24,085 bases of DNA from Bacteroidales bacterium (GCA_017617475.1 JAFZWC010000035.1:1-24085), one strand, 5' to 3'; positions 6,113-14,219 are shown, numbered from the stretch's first letter. Numbers and translations: made by a program. Notes: generated from the sequence alone by a model not told the origin.

Positions 6113-8942
6113 GGAAGTGTTTTTTCATCAGGGGGTCCAGGGCCGCCATTACACCCGGCAGCACAAACAGGATAAGGGAAACCACCGCAAAGGCGCCTAT
6201 GGCCAGGCTGCTGAGGATGGCTGCAATCATGGGATCCTTCATGATCAGGGACATCACGTAAGGAACGATGATGAGGATGAGGCCCGAGGTGAGGATGGAA
6301 TGCGACGAACCCAGATATGCCTCGGCCAGCGCCGTGGGGATATCGGCCTTCCTGCGCCATTCCAGGTAATAATGCGTGAACAGGATGGTGTAGTCTATGG
6401 TGGCGCCCATCAGGATACCTTGAATAATAAGGTACGACAGGTAATACATGGTATTGCCTCCCAGTCCGCTGGCCCAGATGTTCACGTACACGCCGGCCAG
6501 GATGGTCATAATGAGCGGGACGGGAATGAACAGCGAGCGGAAGGTGACGGCCACAATCACAAAGATGGCAAGGACGGTGAGCAGCGTCAGGAGCAGCAGT
6601 TCGGCGGGGAAGCCTTCCTGCAATTCCTTGTGCATCTCGGCTTCGCTAATCCAGTAGTGGGGGTCGGGTAGGGCGTCGTCGGCCAGGCTCCGCAGCTGCT
6701 CAACCATTACGTATGTGCTGTCTCCCTCGGTCGGCAGGTCGTAGAGGACCACTGCACCGGAATAGTTCTTGCCCACCATCTGGCCCATACCCAGGAGAAG
6801 TTCCTCGCGGGCTTCCGACACCAGCGTACGGGAACTGTCGGGCACAAAGGCGCTCAGCGTGGGCTTGGTCAGCAGGGTATCGGCCACAAAGTCCAGCAGT
6901 TCCACGGGCGACATCTTTAAGTCGGGGTCTGCGCCCTTCTTCGCGCCGGAATAGAGGAACAGCAGATCCAGCTGGTCCCTGGAAACGGAAACGCCGGCGG
7001 CGGAAAGGGCCGAATAGACGCGGGCCGAAGAGTACTTCATGGAGGAGAAGGCCATTTCGGCCAGAATCTCCACCGGTGTAGGCGGCGTCTCTTCCTCCAC
7101 TATGGCGGTAGGGGTAGCAGGAAGCTCCGGCACGGCCGCAGGAATGGAAATGACCGAATCGGCAGGTGCAGGCGGCACGTCTTCCAGTAACACAGGGGCC
7201 GAAAGGGTGTCGGCCCTGGCCATAAGACGTGGCCCGGCGGCCAGGATGGAATCTACCTGCGGCAAATATTCCTCCATCTGCGCCTTGGCCTTTTTGGGGA
7301 TGAAGGCGGCGTAGCGGCGGTTGGGAAGGATCTTCTCCCTCACATAGGTGAGCATTTCCACGGCGGTCATGGTTTTGCCGCGCTTGCCGGCCAGGCGGTA
7401 CAGCGTATTCACCTGACTGGCATCCAAGCCCATGTAGGCGGCCATTTCGGAAGCCGTACGCTGTACGGTGAGCTGTTCGTAACTGAGACGCTCGTCGGTC
7501 TCGGGAACCGGAGTTACCAGAGAATCAGGAGATACAATCGCTTCGCTCGGTATGACAGGGCAGGGGTCGCCCGGTGTGACATCCGTGTCATTCCGAGGCT
7601 CCTCAGGGGCCGGGAGAATCTCCTGATCTGTGTCTTCTTGAGGAGCGCTGGCTTCGTTCGGGACAACAGGTGGCTCTTCGGCCAGTATCTCAACCGGCTC
7701 GGGGAAAAAGGCGCTGGGGTCAATATCCCCAGGCACCAGGCCCTGGGCGGAAAGCTCTTCCACCAGTGCCATCATCTCGTTGAAACTCAGGCGTTCGTTG
7801 CGTTGGGGATGGAACCGGGCATAGTATACCAGGGAAAGCATGTCTTCCGGCAGGGCTCCCGCCTGCTCTGGGGCAAACTCACTGAAAAGCTCCTGCATCT
7901 GGGCAACCGTCCGGGGCCGAAGCACCAGTGAAGGGTAGCTCAGCGCCCGGTTCACGCCGATGACGGAGGTAAGAGTATCCATCAGGGCCGTGACAGCCCC
8001 TTCATCGGCATTGGAATAGAGGAGCAGGGCGGCATGGTCCGAACTTGTTTTCCGGGCCGATGCGGCGCTTTCCCAGTTGGAGGAGAAGGAAAGGACGGTC
8101 CGGTTCTTCAAGAAGGTGAAGCCGACAAATACCGCAATGAACAGCACCAGCAGCGGATAACGGAAGCGGTGTTGGAAGCGGGCTATGGGCCCGAAAGGAA
8201 GACGGGGTATCTTTTTGCGCGTGGCTTCCACGGCCTTGTCTCCGGCCAGGATGAGGAAGGGCAGTACGGTGAAATTGCAGATGAGGGAGAAGGTAACACC
8301 TTTGGAAAGCACTATGCCCAGATCGGCGCCTATCTTGAGTTTGATGAAGCAGAGCATCATCAGGCTCAAGATGGTGGTGAAGGCGCTGCTCAAAATGGAG
8401 GACGCCCCTCCCCGAATGGCTTCTTCCATGGCAGTTTCCTTGTCTTTGCCCAAGGCTTTTTCCTGCCGATAGCGGTTCATCAGGATTATGCAGTAGTCCA
8501 TGGACAGTACCATCTGCAGCACCGGCGACAGCATGTTGGTCATCATGGAAACACTGGGCAGGAAGGCGTTGGTGCCCATGTTCAGGGCTACGGCAAAACC
8601 GGTAGTAATAAGGAAAAGCACTACTTCCATGACGGAAGAGCACATGACCAGCAGCACCACAAAGAGCATAGCCACGCCGGTGGCCAGGATTTGCGGGAGG
8701 TCGGTGGGCATGAGGTCGTTGCCGTCGGCAAACAGGGAGCCGAACTCCAGCATGCGGTCCTGCAGGGCGGGGAGCTCCTGCTCCATGACGTCCAGACCCT
8801 GCTTCATGGGATAAGAGTCCGGCAAATACCGGGTCATGTCCGTGTTGATGTTGATATGGGGAATGGCCAAAGCGCTGAGGGCCACCAGGATGGCCATCAG
8901 GATAAAAATCACCTTCCGATATTTCACCAAAAAACGGGACAT
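6090..8942 (-). CDS. MMPL/RND family exporter with a repeat-derived periplasmic linker
   Basis: A 950-residue inner-membrane transporter of the RND superfamily, MMPL branch, as common in Bacteroidales; substrate unknown, perhaps lipids or hydrophobic compounds. TM1 is residues ~10-30. TM2-6 lie at ~85-235, with the proton-relay SMDY at 147-150; TM7 is at ~262-279. TM8-12 lie at ~780-935, with TIDY at 848-851. The first periplasmic loop is only ~53 residues (31-83), much shorter than usual, while the second is ~500 (280-780). That loop holds three similar helical repeats (about 361-412, 503-548, 648-700) joined by Pro/Glu-rich linkers. The linker at 428-473 is encoded by palindromic repeat DNA (7524-7661). 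Confidence 0.88.
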   Translation of the reverse strand: MSRFLVKYRKVIFILMAILVALSALAIPHININTDMTRYLPDSYPMKQGLDVMEQELPALQDRMLEFGSLFADGNDLMPTDLPQILATGVAMLFVVLLVMCSSVMEVVLFLITTGFAVALNMGTNAFLPSVSMMTNMLSPVLQMVLSMDYCIILMNRYRQEKALGKDKETAMEEAIRGGASSILSSAFTTILSLMMLCFIKLKIGADLGIVLSKGVTFSLICNFTVLPFLILAGDKAVEATRKKIPRLPFGPIARFQHRFRYPLLVLFIAVFVGFTFLKNRTVLSFSSNWESAASARKTSSDHAALLLYSNADEGAVTALMDTLTSVIGVNRALSYPSLVLRPRTVAQMQELFSEFAPEQAGALPEDMLSLVYYARFHPQRNERLSFNEMMALVEELSAQGLVPGDIDPSAFFPEPVEILAEEPPVVPNEASAPQEDTDQEILPAPEEPRNDTDVTPGDPCPVIPSEAIVSPDSLVTPVPETDERLSYEQLTVQRTASEMAAYMGLDASQVNTLYRLAGKRGKTMTAVEMLTYVREKILPNRRYAAFIPKKAKAQMEEYLPQVDSILAAGPRLMARADTLSAPVLLEDVPPAPADSVISIPAAVPELPATPTAIVEEETPPTPVEILAEMAFSSMKYSSARVYSALSAAGVSVSRDQLDLLFLYSGAKKGADPDLKMSPVELLDFVADTLLTKPTLSAFVPDSSRTLVSEAREELLLGMGQMVGKNYSGAVVLYDLPTEGDSTYVMVEQLRSLADDALPDPHYWISEAEMHKELQEGFPAELLLLTLLTVLAIFVIVAVTFRSLFIPVPLIMTILAGVYVNIWASGLGGNTMYYLSYLIIQGILMGATIDYTILFTHYYLEWRRKADIPTALAEAYLGSSHSILTSGLILIIVPYVMSLIMKDPMIAAILSSLAIGAFAVVSLILFVLPGVMAALDPLMKKHFHERQKTS
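7524..7627 (-). repeat. GAGAT...ATCTC palindromic element inside the MMPL gene
   Basis: The ends are a perfect 10-bp inverted repeat, ATCAGGAGAT (7524-7533) and ATCTCCTGAT (7618-7627). Inside, TCGGTATGACA (7547-7557) and TGTCATTCCGA (7586-7596) form a second inverted pair with one mismatch. It contains GCGAAGC on the minus strand (7540-7546). It matches 14130-14199 closely, with about 24 extra bp in the centre. It is translated in the same frame as there, giving EILPAPEEPRND and VIPSEAIVS at residues ~441-471. Confidence 0.85.
7634..7661 (-). repeat. Decayed half copy of the same element
   Basis: On the minus strand this stretch (beginning CCGAACGAAGCCAGCG) aligns with 14178-14207 with about five substitutions and a 2-bp gap. 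It encodes PNEASAPQE beside PSEASVSQK in the other gene. It lies just upstream, in gene orientation, of the full copy at 7524-7627, so the linker appears to hold one and a half copies. Confidence 0.55.
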
Positions 8943-8946
8943 ATAT

Positions 8947-8962
8947 CCTTACAAAGGTAAGG
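8947..8962 (-). promoter_or_regulatory. MMPL promoter box within a palindrome
   Basis: Minus-strand TACCTTTG (8952-8959) is a perfect TAnnTTTG box only 9 bp from the ATG, predicting a leader of about 5 nt. It overlaps the 6-bp inverted repeat CCTTAC (8947-8952) / GTAAGG (8957-8962), a possible operator. No good -33 box is seen. Confidence 0.45.
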
Positions 8963-8981
8963 CTTTTCCGGTAAAAAAGAG

Positions 8982-8989
8982 TATATTTG
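8982..8989 (+). promoter_or_regulatory. Candidate -7 box of glyA
   Basis: TATATTTG matches TAnnTTTG exactly. The predicted start near 8994 gives a leader of about 49 nt. The -33 region has no TTTG at normal spacing, so strength is uncertain. It is divergent to the MMPL promoter, about 25 bp away. Confidence 0.5.
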
Positions 8990-9042
8990 CAGACTCGATA
9001 ACAAGAATTCATCAAACTATTTAAGAATATCAAAATCTTCGT

Positions 9043-10386
9043 ATGAAAAGCGATCTGCAAGTATTTGATCTCATCAAAAAGGAACAGGAACGCCAGTCTT
9101 CCGGTCTGGAGCTGATTGCCTCCGAAAACTATGTATCCGAGCAGGTTCTCACGGCCATGGGCTCTGTCTGCACCAACAAATATGCAGAGGGTTATCCCGG
9201 CAAGCGTTACTACGGTGGATGCGAGGTGGTGGACCAGATTGAGCAGCTGGCCATCGACCGTCTCTGCGCCCTCTTCGATGCAGAATATGCCAATGTCCAG
9301 CCGCATTCCGGCGCCCAGGCCAACATGGCCGTAACCATGGCCATCCTAAAGCCCGGCGATACCTTCATGGGCCTGGACCTCTCCATGGGCGGTCACCTCA
9401 CCCACGGTTCCCCCGTGAATGCCAGCGGTCTTCTGTACCATCCCGTGGCATACGGCCTCAATCCCGAAACGGGTCGCGTAGACTACGATGAAATGGAGCG
9501 CAAGGCCCTCGAATGCAAGCCCAAGCTCATCATCGGCGGCGCATCGGCCTATTCCCGTGAATGGGACTACGAGCGCATGCGCGCCATAGCCGACAAGGTG
9601 GGCGCCATCCTGTGGATCGACATGGCCCACACCGCCGGCCTCATTGCCGCAGGTTTGCTCAAGAACCCTGTCAAATATGCCCATATCGTCACCTCCACCA
9701 CCCACAAGACCCTTCGCGGTCCCCGTGGCGGCATCATCCTCATGGGCAAGGACTTCGACAACCCCTGGGGCCTCACCACGCCGAAGGGCGAGATCAAGAA
9801 GATGAGCGCCCTCCTCAACGCCAGTGTATTCCCCGGCATCCAGGGCGGTCCGCTGGAGCACGTGATTGCCGCCAAGGCCGTGGCCTTCTTCGAGGCCTCC
9901 CAGCCGGAATACGTGGAGTACCAGAAGCAGGTGGTGGCCAACGCAGCCGCCATGTGCCAGGCCTTCATTGACAAAGACTACAAGATTATCTCCGGAGGTA
10001 CGGACAACCATCTCATGCTCATCGACCTCCGCACCAAGTTCCCGGCCCTCACCGGCCGCGTGGCAGAGAAAGAACTGGTAAAGGCCGATATCACCGTGAA
10101 CAAGAACATGGTGCCCTTCGACACCCGCAGCCCCTTCGCCACCAGCGGTCTGCGCGTAGGTACGCCCGCCATCACTTCCCGCGGTTTCGAGGAGAAGGAC
10201 ATGCTGGCCATAGTGGAGCTGATTGACGCCGTCCTGGCATCGGCCAACGAGCACTTCGACGCCCTTACCGCCAAGGAAGTCACCGAGGCCCAGGCGGCCG
10301 AACTGGCCGCTCACGCCCAGGTGCTGGAAGAGGTCAAGCGAAAGGTGCACATGATGACGGCCGGCCGCCCGCTGAACCGGTACTAA
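9043..10386 (+). CDS. glyA: Serine hydroxymethyltransferase GlyA
   Basis: PLP enzyme that converts serine and tetrahydrofolate to glycine and 5,10-methylene-THF in the cytoplasm. The 447-residue protein shows [13 protein letters not shown] near the N-terminus, [31 protein letters not shown], and the PLP lysine K222 in [25 protein letters not shown] and [15 protein letters not shown] follow. It is slightly longer than E. coli GlyA because of an Ala/Glu-rich segment near residues 405-430. Monocistronic, with its own -7 box upstream. Its stop overlaps the convergent truA stop, leaving no room for a terminator between them. It uses the product of the serC-serA pathway upstream. Confidence 0.97.
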   Translation: MKSDLQVFDLIKKEQERQSSGLELIASENYVSEQVLTAMGSVCTNKYAEGYPGKRYYGGCEVVDQIEQLAIDRLCALFDAEYANVQPHSGAQANMAVTMAILKPGDTFMGLDLSMGGHLTHGSPVNASGLLYHPVAYGLNPETGRVDYDEMERKALECKPKLIIGGASAYSREWDYERMRAIADKVGAILWIDMAHTAGLIAAGLLKNPVKYAHIVTSTTHKTLRGPRGGIILMGKDFDNPWGLTTPKGEIKKMSALLNASVFPGIQGGPLEHVIAAKAVAFFEASQPEYVEYQKQVVANAAAMCQAFIDKDYKIISGGTDNHLMLIDLRTKFPALTGRVAEKELVKADITVNKNMVPFDTRSPFATSGLRVGTPAITSRGFEEKDMLAIVELIDAVLASANEHFDALTAKEVTEAQAAELAAHAQVLEEVKRKVHMMTAGRPLNRY

Positions 10387-11303
10387 TAATCGACCTTATT
10401 CAGGAATAGAGCATTCCCAGGAACGGACTCCCCGGCGTCGCCGCGGGAGCCGTTTTTGATTAATTCCGCCACCCACTCGGGCTCGTGCTTTCCGCGGCCC
10501 ACCTCTATCAGGGTGCCGACTGTAGCTCGAACCATATTCCGAAGGAACCGGTCCGCCGCAATCCGGAAATACCAGTAGCCGACGGAGGGTGATACCCCCT
10601 GGGGGGCTTGTCCACCCCCGGACAAGGGCAGGGGGAGGGGCCCGCCGGAGACAAGTTCCGAAGGGACGCAGGAAACGGTGGGAGGGGCCGGAGTGGAGCG
10701 AAGCGGAACGGAGTCCCCCCAGGGGGTATCACCCTCCGCCGGCGACATGATCTGGATATGTGACGGGACGTACGGTTTCCAGTAGGCGTCGTAGACGGTG
10801 CAGATGGAGGTTTTGTTGTCCGTTCCGGTCTTTTCGAAGCAGGAGAAGTCGTGGGTTCCCAGGAGGAACTGACAAGCCCGGTTCATGGCTTCGAAGTCCA
10901 GTTGGGGGTAGCCGCATTGCCAGGAATAGGCGCGTACAAAGGGGTCTTTCTGCCGATGGATGAAGTAGGTATATTCGCGGCGCCTGGCGCTGAAGCGGGC
11001 GTGTAAATCATCGGCCACTTCGGACACCGAATGAACCACCACTTCGCGGGGCAACATGGCATTTAATTTGTAGGTAAAATCCGATGCCTCGAAGGGCAAA
11101 ATGCCGTTCCAATCGAAGTGAGCTACATAATTGGCGGCATTCACGGCGGTGTCCGTGCGGCCGGCTCCCGTTACGGCTACGGGGCGGCCCAGCAGGCGGG
11201 AAAGGGTACTTTCCAGGCACTGCTGAACGGAGGGGGCGCTGGGCTGGATTTGCCAGCCGCAGAATGCCGAACCGTCGTAAGAGAGGCAGAGGAAATAACG
11301 CAT
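10383..11303 (-). CDS. truA: tRNA pseudouridine synthase TruA with a ~52-residue in-frame insertion
   Basis: Makes pseudouridine at positions 38-40 of tRNA. Signature [16 protein letters not shown] has the catalytic Asp at residue 51; [12 protein letters not shown], the HDFSCF segment (TruA dimer core) and [27 protein letters not shown] are all present. The protein is 306 residues; without residues ~189-241 it would be a normal ~254. That segment, Pro/Gly/Ser-rich, is encoded by a 156-bp palindromic element (10583-10738) and falls at a beta-hairpin turn just before the conserved YWYFRI strand. Start: ATG 11303 gives [11 protein letters not shown]; the ATG at 11309 lies within a -7 box (TACATTTG, 11307-11314), so the shorter start is preferred. 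Confidence 0.93.
   Translation of the reverse strand: MRYFLCLSYDGSAFCGWQIQPSAPSVQQCLESTLSRLLGRPVAVTGAGRTDTAVNAANYVAHFDWNGILPFEASDFTYKLNAMLPREVVVHSVSEVADDLHARFSARRREYTYFIHRQKDPFVRAYSWQCGYPQLDFEAMNRACQFLLGTHDFSCFEKTGTDNKTSICTVYDAYWKPYVPSHIQIMSPAEGDTPWGDSVPLRSTPAPPTVSCVPSELVSGGPLPLPLSGGGQAPQGVSPSVGYWYFRIAADRFLRNMVRATVGTLIEVGRGKHEPEWVAELIKNGSRGDAGESVPGNALFLNKVDY
10583..10738. repeat. 156-bp palindromic element inserted in truA
   Basis: Perfect 24-bp terminal inverted repeats lie at 10583-10606 and 10715-10738 (outer end CGGAGGGTGATACCCCC). The interior holds a hairpin CTTGTCC/GGACAAG (10607-10626), GGGAGGGGCCCGC (10633-10645), a GAA-loop hairpin (10654-10666), GTGGGAGGG (10678-10686) and GCGAAGC (10698-10704). 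The length is 52 codons exactly and the minus-strand frame used by truA is open. The right half repeats the left edge of the window. No target-site duplication is evident. Confidence 0.9.
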
Positions 11304-11306
11304 ATG

Positions 11307-11314
11307 CAAATGTA
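11307..11314 (-). promoter_or_regulatory. -7 box of truA
   Basis: TACATTTG on the minus strand fits TAnnTTTG; GTTT at 11335-11338, 20 bp upstream, is a weak -33 candidate. The predicted start site is at or next to ATG 11303, implying a leaderless mRNA. The moxR start codon is only about 10 bp away on the other strand. Confidence 0.5.
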
Positions 11315-11323
11315 AGAAAATAT

Positions 11324-12316
11324 ATGGAAAGCGTAAACATCCGTGAATTAAACGAGCGCATTCAGAAAGAGAGCCAGTTCGTAGACCTCCTTACCCTGGA
11401 AATGGGCAAGGTAATCGTAGGACAGAAGCACCTGGTGGACAACCTCCTCATCGGCCTGCTGAGCGGCGGCCACATTCTGCTGGAAGGTGTCCCCGGCCTG
11501 GCCAAAACCCTGGCCATCAATACGCTGTCTCAGGCAGTAGATGCCAAATTCAGCCGCATCCAGTTCACGCCGGACCTCCTCCCGGCCGACGTGGTGGGCA
11601 CCCTGGTCTATTCCCAGAAGAAGGAGAGCTTCGAGGTGCACAAAGGCCCCATCTTCGCCAACTTCGTCCTGGCCGATGAAATCAACCGTTCCCCGGCCAA
11701 GGTTCAGAGCGCCCTGCTGGAAGCCATGCAGGAGCATCAGGTAACCATCGGCGACAATACCTACAAACTGCCGGAGCCCTTCCTGGTGATGGCCACCCAG
11801 AACCCCATTGAGCAGGAGGGCACCTATCCCCTGCCGGAGGCCCAGGTAGACCGTTTCATGCTCAAGGTAGTGGTTTCCTATCCCAAGAAGGACGAGGAAC
11901 GCCAGATTATCCGCATGAACAATACCGGAGAGTTCCCCAAGGCCCAGGCCGTTGTGAAGCCGGAAGACATTGTCCGCGCCCGCGAGGTGGTGCGTGACGT
12001 CTATATGGACGAAAAGATCGAGCGCTACATAGTGGACATCGTATACGCCACGCGTACTCCGGCCGAATACGGCCTCAAGGAGCTGGGTAACTTCATTTCC
12101 TACGGAGCTTCCCCGCGTGCCAGCATTTCCCTGGCCATGGCCGCCAAGGCCTACGCCTTCATCAAGCGTCGCGGCTACGTGATTCCGGAAGATGTGCGCG
12201 CCGTATGCAACGAGGTCCTGCGCCACCGTATCGGCCTTACCTATGAGGCCGAGGCGGAGAACGTCACCCCCGAGCAGATTATCGAGAAAATCATCAACGC
12301 TGTTATCGTTCCTTAA
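11324..12316 (+). CDS. moxR: MoxR-family AAA+ ATPase (first gene of the Bat operon)
   Basis: The 330-residue ATPase of the MoxR/RavA group acts as a chaperone with von Willebrand A proteins encoded downstream. It has Walker A GVPGLAKT (55-62), Walker B FVLADEINRSPAKVQSALLEAMQE (from 114), sensor-1 MATQNPIEQEGTYPLPEAQ(V)DRF, and the C-terminal lid with SYGASPRASI. The frame is open upstream to 11084, but those 80 codons lie antisense to truA and look unlike MoxR; ATG 11324 gives the family-typical N-terminus MESVNIRELNERI. Its stop overlaps the DUF58 start (TAATG). Confidence 0.95.
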   Translation: MESVNIRELNERIQKESQFVDLLTLEMGKVIVGQKHLVDNLLIGLLSGGHILLEGVPGLAKTLAINTLSQAVDAKFSRIQFTPDLLPADVVGTLVYSQKKESFEVHKGPIFANFVLADEINRSPAKVQSALLEAMQEHQVTIGDNTYKLPEPFLVMATQNPIEQEGTYPLPEAQVDRFMLKVVVSYPKKDEERQIIRMNNTGEFPKAQAVVKPEDIVRAREVVRDVYMDEKIERYIVDIVYATRTPAEYGLKELGNFISYGASPRASISLAMAAKAYAFIKRRGYVIPEDVRAVCNEVLRHRIGLTYEAEAENVTPEQIIEKIINAVIVP

Positions 12317-13197
12317 TGACTCCGGAAGAGTTAATAAAGAAGGTCCGCAAGATTGAGATCCGCACCAAGGCGCTGAGCCATCAGGTCTTCGCGGGAGAGT
12401 ACCATTCTGCGTTCAAGGGACGCGGCATGGCCTTCAGCGAAGTGCGCGAGTACCAGTGGGGCGACGACGTGCGCAACATGGACTGGAACGTAACGGCCCG
12501 CATGAGCGCGCCGTACGTGAAGGTTTTCGAGGAAGAGCGCGAACTCACCGTGGTGCTGCTGGTGGACATTTCCCGATCCGGGCTGTTCGGCACGGCCGTC
12601 AAGACCAAGCGGGAACAGATTGCCGAGATTGCCGCCACCCTGGCCTTCAGCGCCATCCTCAACAACGACAAGGTGGGCTGCATCCTCTTCAGCGACCATG
12701 TAGAGAAGTTCATCCCCCCGGCAAAGGGCCGCACCCATTTCCTGCACATTATCCGGGAAATCCTGGAATACGAGCCCACCTCCAACGGGACGGACATCTC
12801 GGAAGCGCTCAGGTATCTTACCAACGCCATTAAGAAAAAATGTACGGCCTTCGTGCTCAGCGACATGCTGGATGTAGAGGCCGACGGTGCCCCGCGCTAC
12901 GAAGAAGCCCTGAAGGTGGCCGTCAACCGGCACGACGTGTCCGTGATACGGGTCACCGACCCCCGCGAGAAGAGCCTTCCCAATGTGGGCCTGGTGCATG
13001 CCAAGGATGCCGAGAGCGGCGCCTCCCGCTGGATCAATACCGCTTCGGCCTCCGTGCGCCAATCCTACGAGCAGTGGTTCCGCACCAGCACCCTGGCGGC
13101 CGACCGCCTCATGCTCCGTTACCAGGTGGACCACGTGGATATAGCCACCCAGGAAGACTATGTGCGCGGCCTGCTTTCCTTATTCCACAGAAGATGA
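12316..13197 (+). CDS. DUF58 / vWA-like protein of the Bat operon
   Basis: The 293-residue protein has the DUF58 signature REYQWGDDVRNMDWNVTAR followed by PYVKVFEEERELTVVLLVDISRS, where DISRS is a MIDAS-like motif of the von Willebrand A fold. FSDHVEKFIPPAKG and LSDMLDV follow. No membrane segment is evident in this short form, so it is probably cytoplasmic. DUF58 genes nearly always follow moxR and are thought to be a MoxR client or adaptor. It overlaps the next gene by 4 bp (ATGA at 13194). Confidence 0.93.
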   Translation: MTPEELIKKVRKIEIRTKALSHQVFAGEYHSAFKGRGMAFSEVREYQWGDDVRNMDWNVTARMSAPYVKVFEEERELTVVLLVDISRSGLFGTAVKTKREQIAEIAATLAFSAILNNDKVGCILFSDHVEKFIPPAKGRTHFLHIIREILEYEPTSNGTDISEALRYLTNAIKKKCTAFVLSDMLDVEADGAPRYEEALKVAVNRHDVSVIRVTDPREKSLPNVGLVHAKDAESGASRWINTASASVRQSYEQWFRTSTLAADRLMLRYQVDHVDIATQEDYVRGLLSLFHRR

Positions 13198-14216
13198 AAC
13201 TGAGACTCATCATACCGGCCCTGCTGGCAGCGGCCCTCCCCCTGGGGGCCCAAGGTCTGCGGAAAGACGCCGGCCAAACCTTTCTGGAGCCCCTCCAGAA
13301 GCGGGATTCGGTGCTCATTGCCGACCAATTCCGCTATGGAATCACTCTGGAAAATATAACCGAGGGCACTCCGCTGGCCCTTCCGGAACTCAAACCGGAA
13401 AAAGACAGTCCCCTGGAAGTCCTGGGCAGCTGGCAGCTGGATTCCACCCGCGTAAGCAAGAAAAAGGAAACGCCGGCCCGGTACAACATCAAGGCCTCCA
13501 TCATCCTGACGGCCTTTGACGGCGGCCTCTACCAGCTGCCGGACATTCCCGCGCTGGTGAACGGAGACACCCTGGTCTTCCATGCCCCGGAAGAACCGCT
13601 GGAGGTGAAGGAACTGCCCATAGACATGGAGACCTTCCAGGCCCACGACATCAAGCCGCAGGTGAAGTTCCCCTACACTTTCAAGGAGATTCTTCCCTGG
13701 GTGCTGGTCATCCTGGCGGCCATCGGCCTCATCGTTTTCCTCTATGTCTTCATCAAAAACCGGCGCAAGGCCGCCCTGGAGAAAGAACAGGCCGAACCTG
13801 CCCACATCAAGGCCCTCCGCAAGCTGGACAAGTACCGTGGAGACAAGTACTGGAAGCCGGAACACCAGAAGACCTTCTATTCCGGCGTAACCGACGCGCT
13901 GCGTGAGTACATTGTTGCCCGCTACGGCGTGGGTGCCATGGAAATGACCACGGCGGAAATCTTCGAAGGGCTTAAGGGCAGCGACATTCCCGAGGACTTG
14001 TATGCCGAGATGAAGTCTCTCTTCGAAAGGGCCGACTTCGTCAAATTCGCCAAGTTCACCGCCACGGACGAGGAAAACGCCACCGTGCTCCCTCAGGCTG
14101 TACATTTCGTGACGGCAACGTACGAACAGGAGATTCTCTCGGCCCCAGAAGGGCCTCGGAATGACAATAGTGTCATACCGAGCGAAGCGAGCGTATCTCA
14201 AAAGAAGGAGGATTAG
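13194..14216 (+). CDS. Bat-operon membrane protein (between DUF58 and batA) with a repeat-encoded tail
   Basis: The 340-residue protein has a signal peptide (1-20), a periplasmic beta-rich domain (~21-160), one TM segment (~165-187, LPWVLVILAAIGLIVFLYVF) and a cytoplasmic part with KALRKLDKYRGDKYWKPEHQKTFYSGVTDALREYIVARYG split over ~207-245, typical of the conserved Bat-operon protein at this position. Function unknown; probably a scaffold for BatA/BatB. The frame is open back to 12840 but that part is a shadow of DUF58; ATG 13194 overlaps the DUF58 stop and begins a signal peptide. Residues 313-336 are encoded by a palindromic repeat (14130-14199), beginning right after the conserved VHFVTATYEQ. 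Confidence 0.85.
   Translation: MKLRLIIPALLAAALPLGAQGLRKDAGQTFLEPLQKRDSVLIADQFRYGITLENITEGTPLALPELKPEKDSPLEVLGSWQLDSTRVSKKKETPARYNIKASIILTAFDGGLYQLPDIPALVNGDTLVFHAPEEPLEVKELPIDMETFQAHDIKPQVKFPYTFKEILPWVLVILAAIGLIVFLYVFIKNRRKAALEKEQAEPAHIKALRKLDKYRGDKYWKPEHQKTFYSGVTDALREYIVARYGVGAMEMTTAEIFEGLKGSDIPEDLYAEMKSLFERADFVKFAKFTATDEENATVLPQAVHFVTATYEQEILSAPEGPRNDNSVIPSEASVSQKKED
14130..14199. repeat. GAGAT...ATCTC palindromic element at the 3' end of the Bat-operon gene
   Basis: Outer arms are GAGATTC and GTATCTC. The central hairpin is TCGGAATGACA (14156-14166) / TGTCATACCGA (14171-14181) with an ATAG loop. Each side carries its own small hairpin: GGCCC-CAGAA-GGGCC (14141-14155) and GCGAAGC (14182-14188). 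The whole is Y- or cross-shaped when folded. It matches 7524-7627 inside the MMPL gene and is read in the same frame, ending 15 bp before the stop codon. Confidence 0.85.
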
Positions 14217-14219
14217 CAT

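Noticed and set aside
11084..11323. N-terminal extension of MoxR
   Set aside because: Antisense to truA and unlike any MoxR N-terminus; ATG 11324 gives the normal start.
12840..13193. N-terminal extension of the Bat-operon membrane protein
   Set aside because: Overlaps DUF58 in another frame, Arg-rich and without homology; ATG 13194 begins a signal peptide and overlaps the DUF58 stop.
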